From JANMDR01 sp031376425 (lineage in GTDB: Bacteria; Pseudomonadota; Gammaproteobacteria; Burkholderiales; Usitatibacteraceae), in the NCBI GenBank assembly GCA_031376425.1, contig JANMDR010000280.1, positions 6,767 through 70,766 of the forward strand: a DNA stretch of 64,000 nucleotides, read 5' to 3'. The position numbers and the translations under genes are program-made. Below the pieces are notes generated by a model. The model did not search any database, was not told where the DNA came from, and worked only from the letters and a program-made list of their open reading frames with translations. Below, one piece after another: positions 35,631 to 43,534 of this stretch (the stretch's first letter is position 1; the number at the start of each line of letters is the position of its first letter).

Positions 35631-36047
35631 TTAGGCCGCCAACAATTCAAAATCAAACGTTACCGCTGCTGTTTTTGCCATCATGGCAGTAGCAGAACAA
35701 TATTTTTCGGCCGATAGTTTTACCGCCCGTTCAACGTGGGTGGCATTCAAATTATTGCCCGTAACCACGTAATGAAAATGGATTGTGGTAAATACTTTTG
35801 GATCGGTGGTGGCGCGCTCGGCATTTACCACCACTTCGCAGTCGGTAACGTCTTGCCGTGCTTTTTTGAGTATCAAGACAACATCAATTGCACTGCAACC
35901 GCCCGTGCCAATCAGCACCGTTTCCATGGGCCGTGCACCTAGGTTTTGCCCGCCAACTTCAGGGCTACCATCCATCATAATTTTATGGCCGCCTTCAGTT
36001 TGCCCTGAAAATGCCACGCCGCTTACCCAATTTATTTTTACTTGCAT
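35631..36047 (-). CDS. OsmC/YhfA-family protein
   Basis: 138-residue OsmC-fold protein. The two redox cysteines of the family are in GTGGCSAIDVV and EKYCSATAMM, the usual pair for hydroperoxide reduction; METVLIGTGGC is a YhfA-type mark. It probably detoxifies organic peroxides or is a close relative with unknown substrate. Convergent with coq7. Confidence 0.87.
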   Translation of the reverse strand: MQVKINWVSGVAFSGQTEGGHKIMMDGSPEVGGQNLGARPMETVLIGTGGCSAIDVVLILKKARQDVTDCEVVVNAERATTDPKVFTTIHFHYVVTGNNLNATHVERAVKLSAEKYCSATAMMAKTAAVTFDFELLAA

Positions 36048-36137
36048 TACTTACGCCTCAAAATTGCAAAAAAGTGAAGAAAACAAACCTGTGCGCTAGA
36101 AAGTCCACTCAAATTACGCCCGTCGCGAAGGAAACGT

Positions 36138-36166
36138 TTGACACCACACCACCATCGCTTTATAAT
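36138..36166 (+). promoter_or_regulatory. Perfect-consensus sigma-70 promoter upstream of rplM
   Basis: TTGACA (36138-36143), exactly 17 bases, TATAAT (36161-36166): both boxes and the spacer are ideal. Transcription would begin near 36173. It points toward rplM-rpsI, whose start codon is about 258 bases away. Confidence 0.8.
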
Positions 36167-36172
36167 CTTGGG

Positions 36173-36430
36173 TTCCTTGGGTAGCGCCGCGTCTTGTTGT
36201 AATTTGGCGTGTGGGCAATAGCAATAAATTCCTAAAGACAGCAGTATATTGGAGCAATAGCAGGAACGCGATAGTGATAGCAAGTTTTAGTATCATTAGA
36301 ACTTCGCAACATCGCCGCTTCCGCGTAATCATCATTGTTCAATGTGGTTTTCTCCCGCTGTTTTAGGCAATTCATCTGTGATCGAACCCGTCCCCCGTTT
36401 TTTAGCGACATTTTTTACTGAGCATTTAAC
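36173..36430 (+). other. Long leader region of rplM, possible structured RNA
   Basis: The stretch between the promoter above and the rplM start is about 258 nt and has no convincing frame on either strand. It could be a ribosomal-protein autoregulatory leader or carry a separate small RNA. I did not recognise 6S RNA, tmRNA, RNase P RNA, SRP RNA or a tRNA in it. Confidence 0.35.
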
Positions 36431-36859
36431 ATGAAAACATTTTCTGCCAAATCGCATGAGGTTGTGCATGATTGGTTCGTTGTAGACGCTACCGATAAGG
36501 TGCTTGGCCGAGTCGCTTCTGAAGTTGCTGCCCGCCTTCGCGGTAAGCATAAGCCAGAATATACGCCTCACGTTGATACCGGCGATTTCATCATCATCAC
36601 CAACGTAGAAAAATTGCGTGTTACCGGCGATAAAGCTGAACAAAAAATGTACTACCGTCACTCTGGTTATCCAGGTGGTTTGTACGAAACCAATTTCAAT
36701 AAGTTGCAAGCTAAGCACCCTGAGCGCGTACTTGAAAAAGCTGTTAAAGGTATGCTGCCAAAAGGCCCACTAGGCTATGCAATGATCAAGAAAATGAAAG
36801 TTTACGCGGGCGCATCCCATCCGCACTCCGCGCAACAACCCAAAGTGTTGGAAGTTTAA
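36431..36859 (+). CDS. rplM: 50S ribosomal protein L13
   Basis: 142 residues, normal length. MKTFSAKSHEVVHDWFVVDATDKVLGRVASEVAARLRGK, YTPHVDTGDFIIITN, YYRHSGYPGG and KGMLPKGPLGYAMIKKMKVYAG are the family signatures. L13 binds 23S rRNA early in large-subunit assembly. Nine bases before rpsI, the usual two-gene operon. Confidence 0.98.
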   Translation: MKTFSAKSHEVVHDWFVVDATDKVLGRVASEVAARLRGKHKPEYTPHVDTGDFIIITNVEKLRVTGDKAEQKMYYRHSGYPGGLYETNFNKLQAKHPERVLEKAVKGMLPKGPLGYAMIKKMKVYAGASHPHSAQQPKVLEV

Positions 36860-36868
36860 GGATAAATC

Positions 36869-37261
36869 ATGGTCGGTAAATATTATTACGGTACAGGTCG
36901 TCGCAAGAGTTCTGTTGCGCGCGTTTTCGTTAAAGCAGGCACAGGCACCATCGTTGTAAACGATAAGCCTTTGGATGTTTATTTCTCACGTGAAACTGGC
37001 CGTATGATCGTGCGTCAGCCGCTAGAATTAGTAGGCAGCGTTGATAAGTTTGACATCATGGTAAACGTGCTTGGCGGTGGTGAATCTGGCCAAGCTGGCG
37101 CGATTCGTCATGGTATTACGCGTGCCTTGATCGATTACGATGCAAACTTGAAACCACAACTTTCCAAAGCTGGTTTTGTTACCCGTGATGCGCGTGAAGT
37201 TGAGCGTAAAAAAGTGGGTTTACACAAAGCGCGTCGTCGCAAACAGTTCTCCAAGCGTTAA
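36869..37261 (+). CDS. rpsI: 30S ribosomal protein S9
   Basis: 130 residues. YYGTGRRKSSVARVF at the start, GGGESGQAGAIRHGITRALIDYD in the middle, and the basic tail KARRRKQFSKR that reaches the P-site tRNA. Second gene of the rplM-rpsI operon with a terminator 65 bases later. Confidence 0.98.
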   Translation: MVGKYYYGTGRRKSSVARVFVKAGTGTIVVNDKPLDVYFSRETGRMIVRQPLELVGSVDKFDIMVNVLGGGESGQAGAIRHGITRALIDYDANLKPQLSKAGFVTRDAREVERKKVGLHKARRRKQFSKR

Positions 37262-37325
37262 TTGCTTTTTCGGTTGTTGGCACGATCGGACAACCATCAA
37301 ATCGCAGATCAATGTGCAAATATTC

Positions 37326-37350
37326 AAAAAGCCGCCCTGTGCGGCTTTTT
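37326..37350 (+). terminator. rpsI terminator
   Basis: AAAAAGCCGC and GCGGCTTTTT pair around CCTGT, with the T-run being the end of the stem. Standard intrinsic terminator. Confidence 0.9.
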
Positions 37351-37443
37351 GTCCGTTTAGCTAAACGGGTGAAATCCTTTATTTGTCCGGTGTTACTGTT
37401 GATTATTGATCGGTAAATGCAGTAATTTTCTTGGAATAATCCT

Positions 37444-38208
37444 ATGTTGAGCAATCTAAAACTTCGCGGCTTGTGGCGACGCATTCGCAGCAACATCGGT
37501 ATTCGCTCGTCCAAAATGGCGATTAAAACTCATCAACCTTGGTATGTGCGCATTGGCGGCTTTGGTCTGGCGATGGGTATCGCAGCCGCTGTTGCCTGGT
37601 ATTTGGTAGACAATAGTTATCGTATTACTGGTTTTAGTAAAGATGAGGCCAAGGCGCAAATTGCCGCCCTCACCGAACAAAATAGTGCTTTGCAGAAGAC
37701 GGCGGACAGCTTAAAAAGCGCGTTGAACGATCGTGAAAGTCAGCTTAAGGTTGAAAAATCAGCCCAAGCGGAGCTGGTGAAAAACAGCAGCCAAGTACAA
37801 GAAGAGAACGCCAGTTTGAAGGAAGATTTGGGCTTTTTGCGTAACATTATGAGTGCTGGAAAAGTGCCTGATGGTCTAAGCATCACCAATTTAAAGGTAG
37901 AGCCTGATGCACAAACAGCGGAAATTCGTTATCGTATGTTGCTTACGCAAGGCGGGCAACGACGTGCAGATTTTAAAGGCCGCGTGCAATTAGTCGTACG
38001 CGCACTAAAAAATAGTGAAACGCTTAACTTAACCTTCCCTGAAGACACTAAAAATCCCAGTAATAATGGCGAAGTTGATTTTAAGTACTACCAGAAGGTT
38101 GAAGGACGGTTTAAACTACCTGAAGGCGCACAGTTAAAATCTGTGCAAGTACGCGTACTTGGTCAACAAGGCAATGAAGTACGTGCCACCAAAGCGATAA
38201 CCTTTTAA
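37444..38208 (+). CDS. Membrane-anchored coiled-coil protein (DUF6776-like)
   Basis: 254 residues. A basic N-terminus, one membrane helix near residues 34-55 (GGFGLAMGIAAAVAWYLV), then a heptad-rich coiled coil (about 62-130, ALTEQNSALQKTADSLKSALNDRESQLKVEK) and a C-terminal beta-rich domain (SITNLKVEPDAQTAEIRYRMLLTQ). It sits between rpsI and bactofilin/erpA, a placement I recall for DUF6776 proteins of betaproteobacteria. A role with the bactofilin nine bases downstream is possible. Function unknown. Confidence 0.75.
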   Translation: MLSNLKLRGLWRRIRSNIGIRSSKMAIKTHQPWYVRIGGFGLAMGIAAAVAWYLVDNSYRITGFSKDEAKAQIAALTEQNSALQKTADSLKSALNDRESQLKVEKSAQAELVKNSSQVQEENASLKEDLGFLRNIMSAGKVPDGLSITNLKVEPDAQTAEIRYRMLLTQGGQRRADFKGRVQLVVRALKNSETLNLTFPEDTKNPSNNGEVDFKYYQKVEGRFKLPEGAQLKSVQVRVLGQQGNEVRATKAITF

Positions 38209-38217
38209 GAGGCACAC

Positions 38218-38622
38218 ATGTTTCCAAAATCAAATAAACCCAGCCCCATTGATAGCCTGATTGGCGCGGGCACTACCATTAGCGGTGATGTGACATTTAC
38301 CGGTGGTTTGCGCGTTGATGGTACTGTGAAGGGCAATATTCATGCATCCGGCGAAAAACCTGGAACTTTGGTGTTATCTGAAACAGCTAAAGTTGAAGGT
38401 GAAATAGTCGTGGGTCACGTCGTTATAAATGGTGTAGTTGCTGGCCCCGTTAAAGCCAGCGAGTATATTGAGCTGCTACCAAAGGCGCGGGTGACAGGTG
38501 ATGTTACCTACAAAGCGTTGGAAATCCATGTAGGCGCTATTGTGATGGGTCGGATGGTATACGAATCTGGTTCCCGTAGCGAAAAGGTTTTGGAATTTAA
38601 GCCAGCCAATAGCGGTGCATAG
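38218..38622 (+). CDS. Bactofilin
   Basis: 134-residue polymer-forming cytoskeletal protein. The central beta-helix repeats are visible: ISGDVTFTGGLRVDGTVKGNIHA, AKVEGEIVVGHVVINGVVAGPVKAS, ARVTGDVTYKALEIHVGAIVMG. Short unstructured ends flank the core, as usual. Bactofilins form membrane-associated filaments that place cell-wall or polysaccharide enzymes. Likely operon with the coiled-coil membrane protein before it. Confidence 0.93.
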   Translation: MFPKSNKPSPIDSLIGAGTTISGDVTFTGGLRVDGTVKGNIHASGEKPGTLVLSETAKVEGEIVVGHVVINGVVAGPVKASEYIELLPKARVTGDVTYKALEIHVGAIVMGRMVYESGSRSEKVLEFKPANSGA

Positions 38623-38714
38623 TTATATAGCGGGAGGCAACACTTGAAGTGAGCCTGCTGTACCCAATTTAATGAGGATGGTAGCCACCATCTCTAACTG
38701 AACGAGGAATCATA

Positions 38715-39065
38715 ATGAACGATATGTCGATGATGCCAGAACCGCTTTTATTTTCTGATAACGCTGCTGATAAAGTAGCCGCGCTGATTGTAGAAGAGGG
38801 TAATAACGATCTTAAACTGCGTGTGTTTGTAACTGGTGGCGGTTGCTCAGGCCTGCAATATGGGTTCACATTTGATGAAATTTCCAATGAAGACGACACC
38901 ATTATGGAGAAAAAGGGCGTGAAATTGCTCATTGATCCAATGAGCTATCAATATTTGATTGGTGCTGAAATTGACTACACCGAAGGATTAGAAGGTGCCC
39001 AGTTCGTAATTAAGAATCCAAATGCAACGTCTACCTGCGGTTGCGGTTCGTCATTCTCGGTATAG
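38715..39065 (+). CDS. erpA: Iron-sulfur cluster insertion protein
   Basis: A-type Fe-S carrier, 116 residues. The three cysteines are in VTGGGCSGLQYGF and TCGCGSSF. The spacing and FDEISNEDDTIMEKKGVKLLIDPMSYQYLIGAEIDY match ErpA. It hands clusters to apo-enzymes, among them the isoprenoid enzymes IspG/IspH. Two stacked terminators follow. Confidence 0.95.
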   Translation: MNDMSMMPEPLLFSDNAADKVAALIVEEGNNDLKLRVFVTGGGCSGLQYGFTFDEISNEDDTIMEKKGVKLLIDPMSYQYLIGAEIDYTEGLEGAQFVIKNPNATSTCGCGSSFSV

Positions 39066-39089
39066 TTTTTGCAGAAAGTGGTTGTGAAC

Positions 39090-39108
39090 CCCGTAAATAC
39101 GGGCTTTT
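39090..39108 (+). terminator. erpA terminator 1
   Basis: CCCGT-AAAT-ACGGG followed by CTTTTAT, 25 bases past the erpA stop. Short stem but well-formed. Confidence 0.65.
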
Positions 39109-39157
39109 ATAATTTAAAACTGATTATTAAGTACCGCTGCCAGCCTTAAAGCTGTAA

Positions 39158-39186
39158 GAACGCCTGTAAATAGGGCGTTTTTAATT
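39158..39186 (+). terminator. erpA terminator 2
   Basis: AACGCC pairs with GGCGTT around a TGTAAATAG loop, followed by TTTAATTTT. A second terminator that shields rpoH from erpA read-through. Confidence 0.65.
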
Positions 39187-39299
39187 TTAAAAATGCTATC
39201 GCCGTCGTACTCGCTCTGTCCAAAATTAGCTTAAGATTTCATTAACTGACCAATAAGCCTAATAATATTTTTAATTTCCCCTTGAACTTTTCGAATTCG

Positions 39300-39326
39300 T
39301 TAGCACTCTATGTCTACGAGTGCTAA
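39300..39326. promoter_or_regulatory. CIRCE element (HrcA operator) before rpoH
   Basis: TTAGCACTC-N9-GAGTGCTAA, a perfect match to the CIRCE consensus with the exact nine-base spacer. It lies 48 bases upstream of the rpoH ATG. A CTTGAA/TTGAAC box at 39281-39287 lies just before it, so HrcA would block the promoter. HrcA itself is not in the window. Confidence 0.93.
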
Positions 39327-39374
39327 AATTATGTTCTCGACAAGCATTCTTTCTTTTTAGAAGGGGTCTATAAA

Positions 39375-40277
39375 ATGGCAACAGCAGCTTTTGCATCAGG
39401 TTTTACAACCGCTACCACGATGAATCTACCAGCCTTATCCGTTGGTAGCCTAGAGCACTATATTTCTGCGGTAAACCGCATCCCTATGCTCACCTTAGAG
39501 CGCGAGCAAGCGCTCGGGCATGCCCTCAAAGACGAAGGCAATATTTCCGCCGCGTCCGAAATGGTGATGTCGCATCTGCGCCTAGTCGTTTCCATTGCCC
39601 GTAATTACACTGGCTATGGCCTACAGCACGCCGATTTAATCCAAGAAGGCAATATTGGCCTGATGAAAGCGGTAAAGCGCTTTGATCCTGAGCGCGGTGT
39701 GCGTTTGGTGTCGTTTGCTGTGCATTGGATTAAAGCCGAAATCCACGAATATATTTTGAAAAACTGGCGCATCGTTAAAGTTGCCACTACCAAAGCGCAG
39801 CGTAAATTATTTTTTAATTTACGCTCGATGAAGCCTAATTTTGGCGCACTTAGCCCAAAAGAAATTAAAGAAGTTGCCCGTCAGCTTAACGTTAAAGAAA
39901 GCGATGTTTCCGAAATGGAACAGCGTTTGTCGGGTCAAGAAGTGTCGCTTGAACCGGCCAATGATGATGACGAAAATTGGATCAGCCCGATTGCGTATTT
40001 GCAAGATGGTTCAATGGAGCCTGACCAAAGTTTGGAGCGCGTGGAATACGATGTGCTTGCTACCGATGGCTTAAAATCAGCCCTTGATAGCTTGGATGAG
40101 CGTAGCCGTCGGATTGTTGCTTCTCGTTGGTTGGTGCAAGAAGGTGAAGGCAATAGCAAAACCTTGCACGAGCTAGCCGATGAGTACGGCGTATCAGCGG
40201 AACGCATTCGCCAAATCGAAGCTAAAGCGATGCAAAAAATGAAAACACAACTGACTGAACTCGCTGCTGTACGATAA
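39375..40277 (+). CDS. rpoH: RNA polymerase sigma-32 (heat shock)
   Basis: 300 residues. Region 2 has HLRLVVSIARNYTGYGLQHADLIQEGNIGLMKAVKRFDPERGVRLVSFAVHWIKAEI; the RpoH box KAQRKLFFNLRSMK follows; region 4.2 is TLHELADEYGVSAERIRQIEAKAMQKMK. It directs RNA polymerase to heat-shock promoters. In this genome it is itself placed under HrcA by CIRCE, so heat would release it through GroE-dependent HrcA inactivation. AGAAGGGG precedes the ATG. Confidence 0.97.
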   Translation: MATAAFASGFTTATTMNLPALSVGSLEHYISAVNRIPMLTLEREQALGHALKDEGNISAASEMVMSHLRLVVSIARNYTGYGLQHADLIQEGNIGLMKAVKRFDPERGVRLVSFAVHWIKAEIHEYILKNWRIVKVATTKAQRKLFFNLRSMKPNFGALSPKEIKEVARQLNVKESDVSEMEQRLSGQEVSLEPANDDDENWISPIAYLQDGSMEPDQSLERVEYDVLATDGLKSALDSLDERSRRIVASRWLVQEGEGNSKTLHELADEYGVSAERIRQIEAKAMQKMKTQLTELAAVR

Positions 40278-40313
40278 GTTTAGCGGGGGTATAAATACCC
40301 TGCAGTACCCCAA

Positions 40314-40339
40314 AAAATAGGCCGTTTTCGGCCTATTTT
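40314..40339 (+). terminator. rpoH terminator
   Basis: AAAATAGGCCG-TTTT-CGGCCTATTTT, an 11-base perfect stem ending in a T-run, 37 bases past rpoH. Confidence 0.9.
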
Positions 40340-40491
40340 GCATTGCGCTTCGATGTTGTAGAAATATCGTTTTGCAAGAATTCATCTTGAGAAAAATCAA
40401 AAGTGTATAGTGGAAATTGCTAACTGCGAAAGGTGGGTTGTACGCAGGTGGTTCGCAGCAAATCACTAAATCAATATTCAAGGGGAACAAC

Positions 40492-40998
40492 ATGGAAGGA
40501 TGTTCAGGCTGGTGTTATTTCATTTTGGGGTTGTTGCTGGGCTGGCTTATCGAATGGGTTATTGACTATCTCTTCTGGCGCAAAAAGCGTACCCAAACTA
40601 GCGCTAGTGCGGCACCACTCGTTTCTACTAGCACTGCCACCCCTGGTGTTGCTGCATTAGCTGCCGCAGCAGCCGTTGCCACCGTTGCTGTCGCCTCGGA
40701 AGAGGATGACTTGCAGCGTATTGAAGGCATTGGCCCGAAAATTAGTGGCTTGCTAAAAGCTGACGGCATCAAGACCTTCGCTAAACTAGCAGTTACCCCA
40801 ACATCTACCATTAGTGCGATTTTAGAAAAAGCCGGCCCGCGCTATAAACTAGCAAACCCTGAAACTTGGCCCGAGCAAGCCACATTAGCCGCTAAAGGCG
40901 AGTGGGCCAAACTAGAAAAGCTGCAAGATGAACTAGATGGTGGCGTGCGGGTGCCGGGTTATACGCCAAGCAATCCCCATAGTTCTGATAAAGCCTAA
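40492..40998 (+). CDS. Membrane-anchored helix-hairpin-helix protein
   Basis: 168 residues from ATG 40492 with AAGGGG upstream. An N-terminal membrane helix (CYFILGLLLGWLIEWVIDYLFW), a charged turn, a second Ala/Val-rich segment (44-68), then a helix-hairpin-helix domain: DDLQRIEGIGPKISGLLKADGIKTFAKLA. This last resembles the DUF4332/RuvA-like HhH fold found on membrane proteins beside OmpA-like genes. No catalytic residues visible. Twelve bases before the OmpA/BON gene, so they form a pair. Confidence 0.78.
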   Translation: MEGCSGWCYFILGLLLGWLIEWVIDYLFWRKKRTQTSASAAPLVSTSTATPGVAALAAAAAVATVAVASEEDDLQRIEGIGPKISGLLKADGIKTFAKLAVTPTSTISAILEKAGPRYKLANPETWPEQATLAAKGEWAKLEKLQDELDGGVRVPGYTPSNPHSSDKA

Positions 40999-41010
40999 GA
41001 CGAGGCGCAT

Positions 41011-41988
41011 ATGGAACTCATTCATGGTCGAACTCCCGATGAAGTCCGCGCCTATGATCGTTTTAAAACGATTGTAGCCGTCATTCTTGCCCTTTTTTTG
41101 CTGCTGTGCTGTTGGTTAGGTTGGGGCAAAGCTAATGTGGCGGCTGTGGTGGCTGCGGCACCTGCCGCAACAATTGCCATGCCTGCCGCTGCACCGGCAA
41201 TGGTGCAGCCAGCTACAGCTCCGGCGCTTGCTCCCATTGCAGCCGCTAAAATCGCTGACATGAGTTTTAGCGCCGTTGATGGCAAAATTACCCTGACAGG
41301 CAGCGTGCCGACTGCGCAAGTCAAAGCAGACCTGATTGCGGCGGCTCAAAAAGCCTACGGCGCTAACAATGTGGTTGACGCTATAACTATCGACGCCGCC
41401 TTGTCCCCGCCAAGCTATATGGCGAAGCTAGGGGATTTGTTCAGCGGGATAATGGAGGCAAAAAAGGGGGCAAAAGGGCCAAGCAATGGCATGTGGTTAA
41501 CGACGGCTAACACGGTAACGCTCAGGGGCGAAGTAAAAGATACTGCTACCAAAACTGGCCGCGTTAATTGGGCAAGCACATTCTTTAAACCATTTGGTTT
41601 AGCTGTGGATGATAAATTGACTGTCGTTGCAGCTACAGCGACCGCAGCAACCGCTCCGGCGTTTGTACTCTCAAACGTGCAGTTTGCCACCGGCAGCGTC
41701 GCTCTCAACGGCTCGGCACGCAATGCACTTAACCAGCTTGCCGCAGCTCTAAAAGCGAACGGCAAAGCAGTACAGTTAAGCGGCCACACTGATAACGCCG
41801 GATTACCCGCCAACAATCAAGCTCTAAGTGAGAAGCGTGCGGAAGTCTGTGCCGAATACCTAATTGCCCAAGGTATCGCTAAAGCCAAAGTAACCTCACG
41901 CGGCTATGGAGATACCAAGCCAATAGGCGACAACACCAGCGCTGAAGGTCGCGCCAAAAACCGACGTATGGAAGCAGATATAAAGTAA
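41011..41988 (+). CDS. OmpA-family protein with BON domain
   Basis: 325 residues. One N-terminal membrane helix (residues 18-40, IVAVILALFLLLCCWLGW), an Ala/Pro linker, a BON domain near 85-185 (GKITLTGSVPTAQVKADLIAAAQ..ANTVTLRGEVKDTATKTG), then an OmpA peptidoglycan-binding domain at about 215-325 (SNVQFATGSVALNGSARNALNQLAAAL, LSGHTDNAGLPANNQALSEKRAEVCAEYLI, SRGYGDTKPIGDN, GRAKNRRME). The inner-membrane anchor makes it a MotB/Yiad-like tether of the cell wall. Pair with the HhH protein upstream. Confidence 0.9.
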   Translation: MELIHGRTPDEVRAYDRFKTIVAVILALFLLLCCWLGWGKANVAAVVAAAPAATIAMPAAAPAMVQPATAPALAPIAAAKIADMSFSAVDGKITLTGSVPTAQVKADLIAAAQKAYGANNVVDAITIDAALSPPSYMAKLGDLFSGIMEAKKGAKGPSNGMWLTTANTVTLRGEVKDTATKTGRVNWASTFFKPFGLAVDDKLTVVAATATAATAPAFVLSNVQFATGSVALNGSARNALNQLAAALKANGKAVQLSGHTDNAGLPANNQALSEKRAEVCAEYLIAQGIAKAKVTSRGYGDTKPIGDNTSAEGRAKNRRMEADIK

Positions 41989-42018
41989 AAAGTATTAAGT
42001 TAGCGCGATATAGTGACT

Positions 42019-42051
42019 GGAGATGCCCTATTTAGGGCATCTCCCGTTTTT
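42019..42051. terminator. Bidirectional terminator, OmpA gene / VOC gene
   Basis: GGAGATGCCCTA-TT-TAGGGCATCTCC, perfect arms of 12 bases, followed by CGTTTTT. Lies between convergent genes. Same CCCTAttTAGGG apex as the hairpin at 9175. Confidence 0.85.
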
Positions 42052-42059
42052 CCGTAAAA

Positions 42060-42734
42060 CTAGCTCATCAACGTTTTTACGCCATTGGCTGTACGTAAGT
42101 AGGCGCACATCGTCATGCCTGAATAGGGGGGGGTGCTGGTTAGCGTTAATGCATCCGGCACGCCAATTTCATCTAACAAATATTTAATTTTTGCAGGGTT
42201 AGGGTGCGCCGCCTCCATCCACTCCAGTCGAATACCGTGATCAGGCAAACGCGCGCACGGATGCATTGGCACATCCCATTGAATTACCGTGGGCACCAGT
42301 CCACTTTCAACCGGATAGCCATCTTCTGGAATGGTGATGCGCCACTTAAAATCACCGCGCTCCATCGGATGCACACTACCTAAGCAGCTGCCTAATTTTT
42401 CATCAAGTGCACCGATATTATCGGTGCGCACTACCCAGCCAATTAAGCGTGGCCGCACGGCGATGCGCTCCTGCACATCCAAGGTATCTAGCCCAAACCA
42501 ACGCGGCATAAACGGTGCCTGTCCCGCAGGATCAATCGCCACCAATTCCAAATAACAAGAAGGCCCCAACGACAACAAGCGATTGTGCGTGCCCATACGC
42601 ACGTGCACCCCTACATCACTTAAGGGCGCGCCCAAAAATTTTTCAAGCCACACTTTACCCCGCGTCAAATCAGAACAACCCACCACCAAATGATCAATCG
42701 TCGGCATTAAATTATTAATATCAGCACTTGCCAT
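42060..42734 (-). CDS. VOC-family (glyoxalase-like) protein
   Basis: 224 residues, of the Glyoxalase_3-like VOC group. TIDHLVVGCSDLTRGKVWLEKFLGAPLSDVGVHVRMGTHNRLLSLG is the first beta-alpha-beta module with the metal-binding His; YLELVAIDP holds the second ligand. Members act as metal-dependent lyases, isomerases or dioxygenases; the substrate is not predictable. Convergent with the OmpA gene. Confidence 0.82.
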   Translation of the reverse strand: MASADINNLMPTIDHLVVGCSDLTRGKVWLEKFLGAPLSDVGVHVRMGTHNRLLSLGPSCYLELVAIDPAGQAPFMPRWFGLDTLDVQERIAVRPRLIGWVVRTDNIGALDEKLGSCLGSVHPMERGDFKWRITIPEDGYPVESGLVPTVIQWDVPMHPCARLPDHGIRLEWMEAAHPNPAKIKYLLDEIGVPDALTLTSTPPYSGMTMCAYLRTANGVKTLMS

Positions 42735-42817
42735 GTGAACCCAATCTCCGCCAAAAATTACACGCTAAAACAAGGCACAATAGCCTTTAACGTTAACTAT
42801 ACAAGCCTGTTCAAACA

Positions 42818-43204
42818 ATGCGCAAAACAACAAAAAAACCGCGTAAGGCCAAAGATGCGGATGCCGCCGTAAGCGTTGAGAGAGAACCCATAACTGCACT
42901 AGCAGACAAGAAGGAAATGAGCGTTGAATCTACGGGTAATGACGAAGCCGCACAAAAACCGTGGTATCTCTATCTAATCGAATGCCAAGACGGCACCTAC
43001 TACGCTGGCATCACCACCGACGTGCAAAAACGCTATCAAACGCACGTATCTGGCAAAGGCGCTAAATACACCAAAGTCCGCAAACCCAAACGCTTAATTG
43101 GTGCGCGCGAGTACCTAAATCGGAGTGAAGCCGCAAAAGCGGAATGGGCGATTAAGCAGTTGGACAAGCGGGAGAAGCCGGGGTTTTTGGGTGTAGTCGC
43201 GTAG
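42818..43204 (+). CDS. GIY-YIG nuclease-family protein (UPF0213-like)
   Basis: 128 residues: a basic/acidic N-terminal tail of about 45 residues, then a GIY-YIG domain, WYLYLIECQDGTYYAGITTDVQKRYQTH, with YLI and YAG in place of GIY-YIG, and the conserved Arg and Glu in SEAAKAEW. Standalone proteins of this type may act on DNA, but their role is not known. A decayed copy of bases 42963-43046 lies beyond the toxin-antitoxin genes at 44113-44196. Confidence 0.88.
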   Translation: MRKTTKKPRKAKDADAAVSVEREPITALADKKEMSVESTGNDEAAQKPWYLYLIECQDGTYYAGITTDVQKRYQTHVSGKGAKYTKVRKPKRLIGAREYLNRSEAAKAEWAIKQLDKREKPGFLGVVA

Positions 43205-43239
43205 CGGCGCTGAGATTGCCAACAATATCTTGCCCGCAT

Positions 43240-43259
43240 GAAGGGATATTTAACCCTTC
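43240..43259. repeat. Hairpin between GIY-YIG gene and vapB
   Basis: GAAGGG-ATATTTAA-CCCTTC, an exact six-base palindrome with an eight-base gap, 61 bases before the antitoxin. It may end the GIY-YIG transcript or be the VapBC autoregulatory operator. Confidence 0.4.
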
Positions 43260-43319
43260 CCCAATTCATTGCCGCGACTTGTGGCATTATTATATTTTCA
43301 ATTGCTATTTTAGATTGCC

Positions 43320-43529
43320 ATGACTGTAATTGATCAGCTTAAACATGAGGCGAACCAACTTTCTGAGCCGCTAGCGCAAGAGGTTCTGGATTTCTTGTTG
43401 TTCGTACGTCAAAAACATCGCCGCACAATGTCACCAAGCGTTGTGGAAAACACCATGGGTGCTTGGCAAGGTGAGTCCTTGATTCGCGCACCACAGGGTC
43501 AAGCAGAGCAGCGATTGGAACTGCAGTAG
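43320..43529 (+). CDS. vapB: Antitoxin of VapBC pair (DUF2281-like)
   Basis: 69 residues, VIDQLKHEANQLSEPLAQEVLDFLLFVRQKHRR being the DUF2281 pattern. The N-terminal segment binds DNA or folds as a short helix pair, while the Trp/Leu-containing tail (GAWQGESLIRAP) would cover the PIN active site. Six bases before the PIN toxin start. Confidence 0.85.
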   Translation: MTVIDQLKHEANQLSEPLAQEVLDFLLFVRQKHRRTMSPSVVENTMGAWQGESLIRAPQGQAEQRLELQ

Positions 43530-43534
43530 TATGG

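Noticed and set aside
36114..36335. Minus-strand frame of 73 codons upstream of rplM
   Set aside because: No ribosome site, hydrophobic only by AT bias, and it runs antisense across the perfect promoter and leader of rplM.
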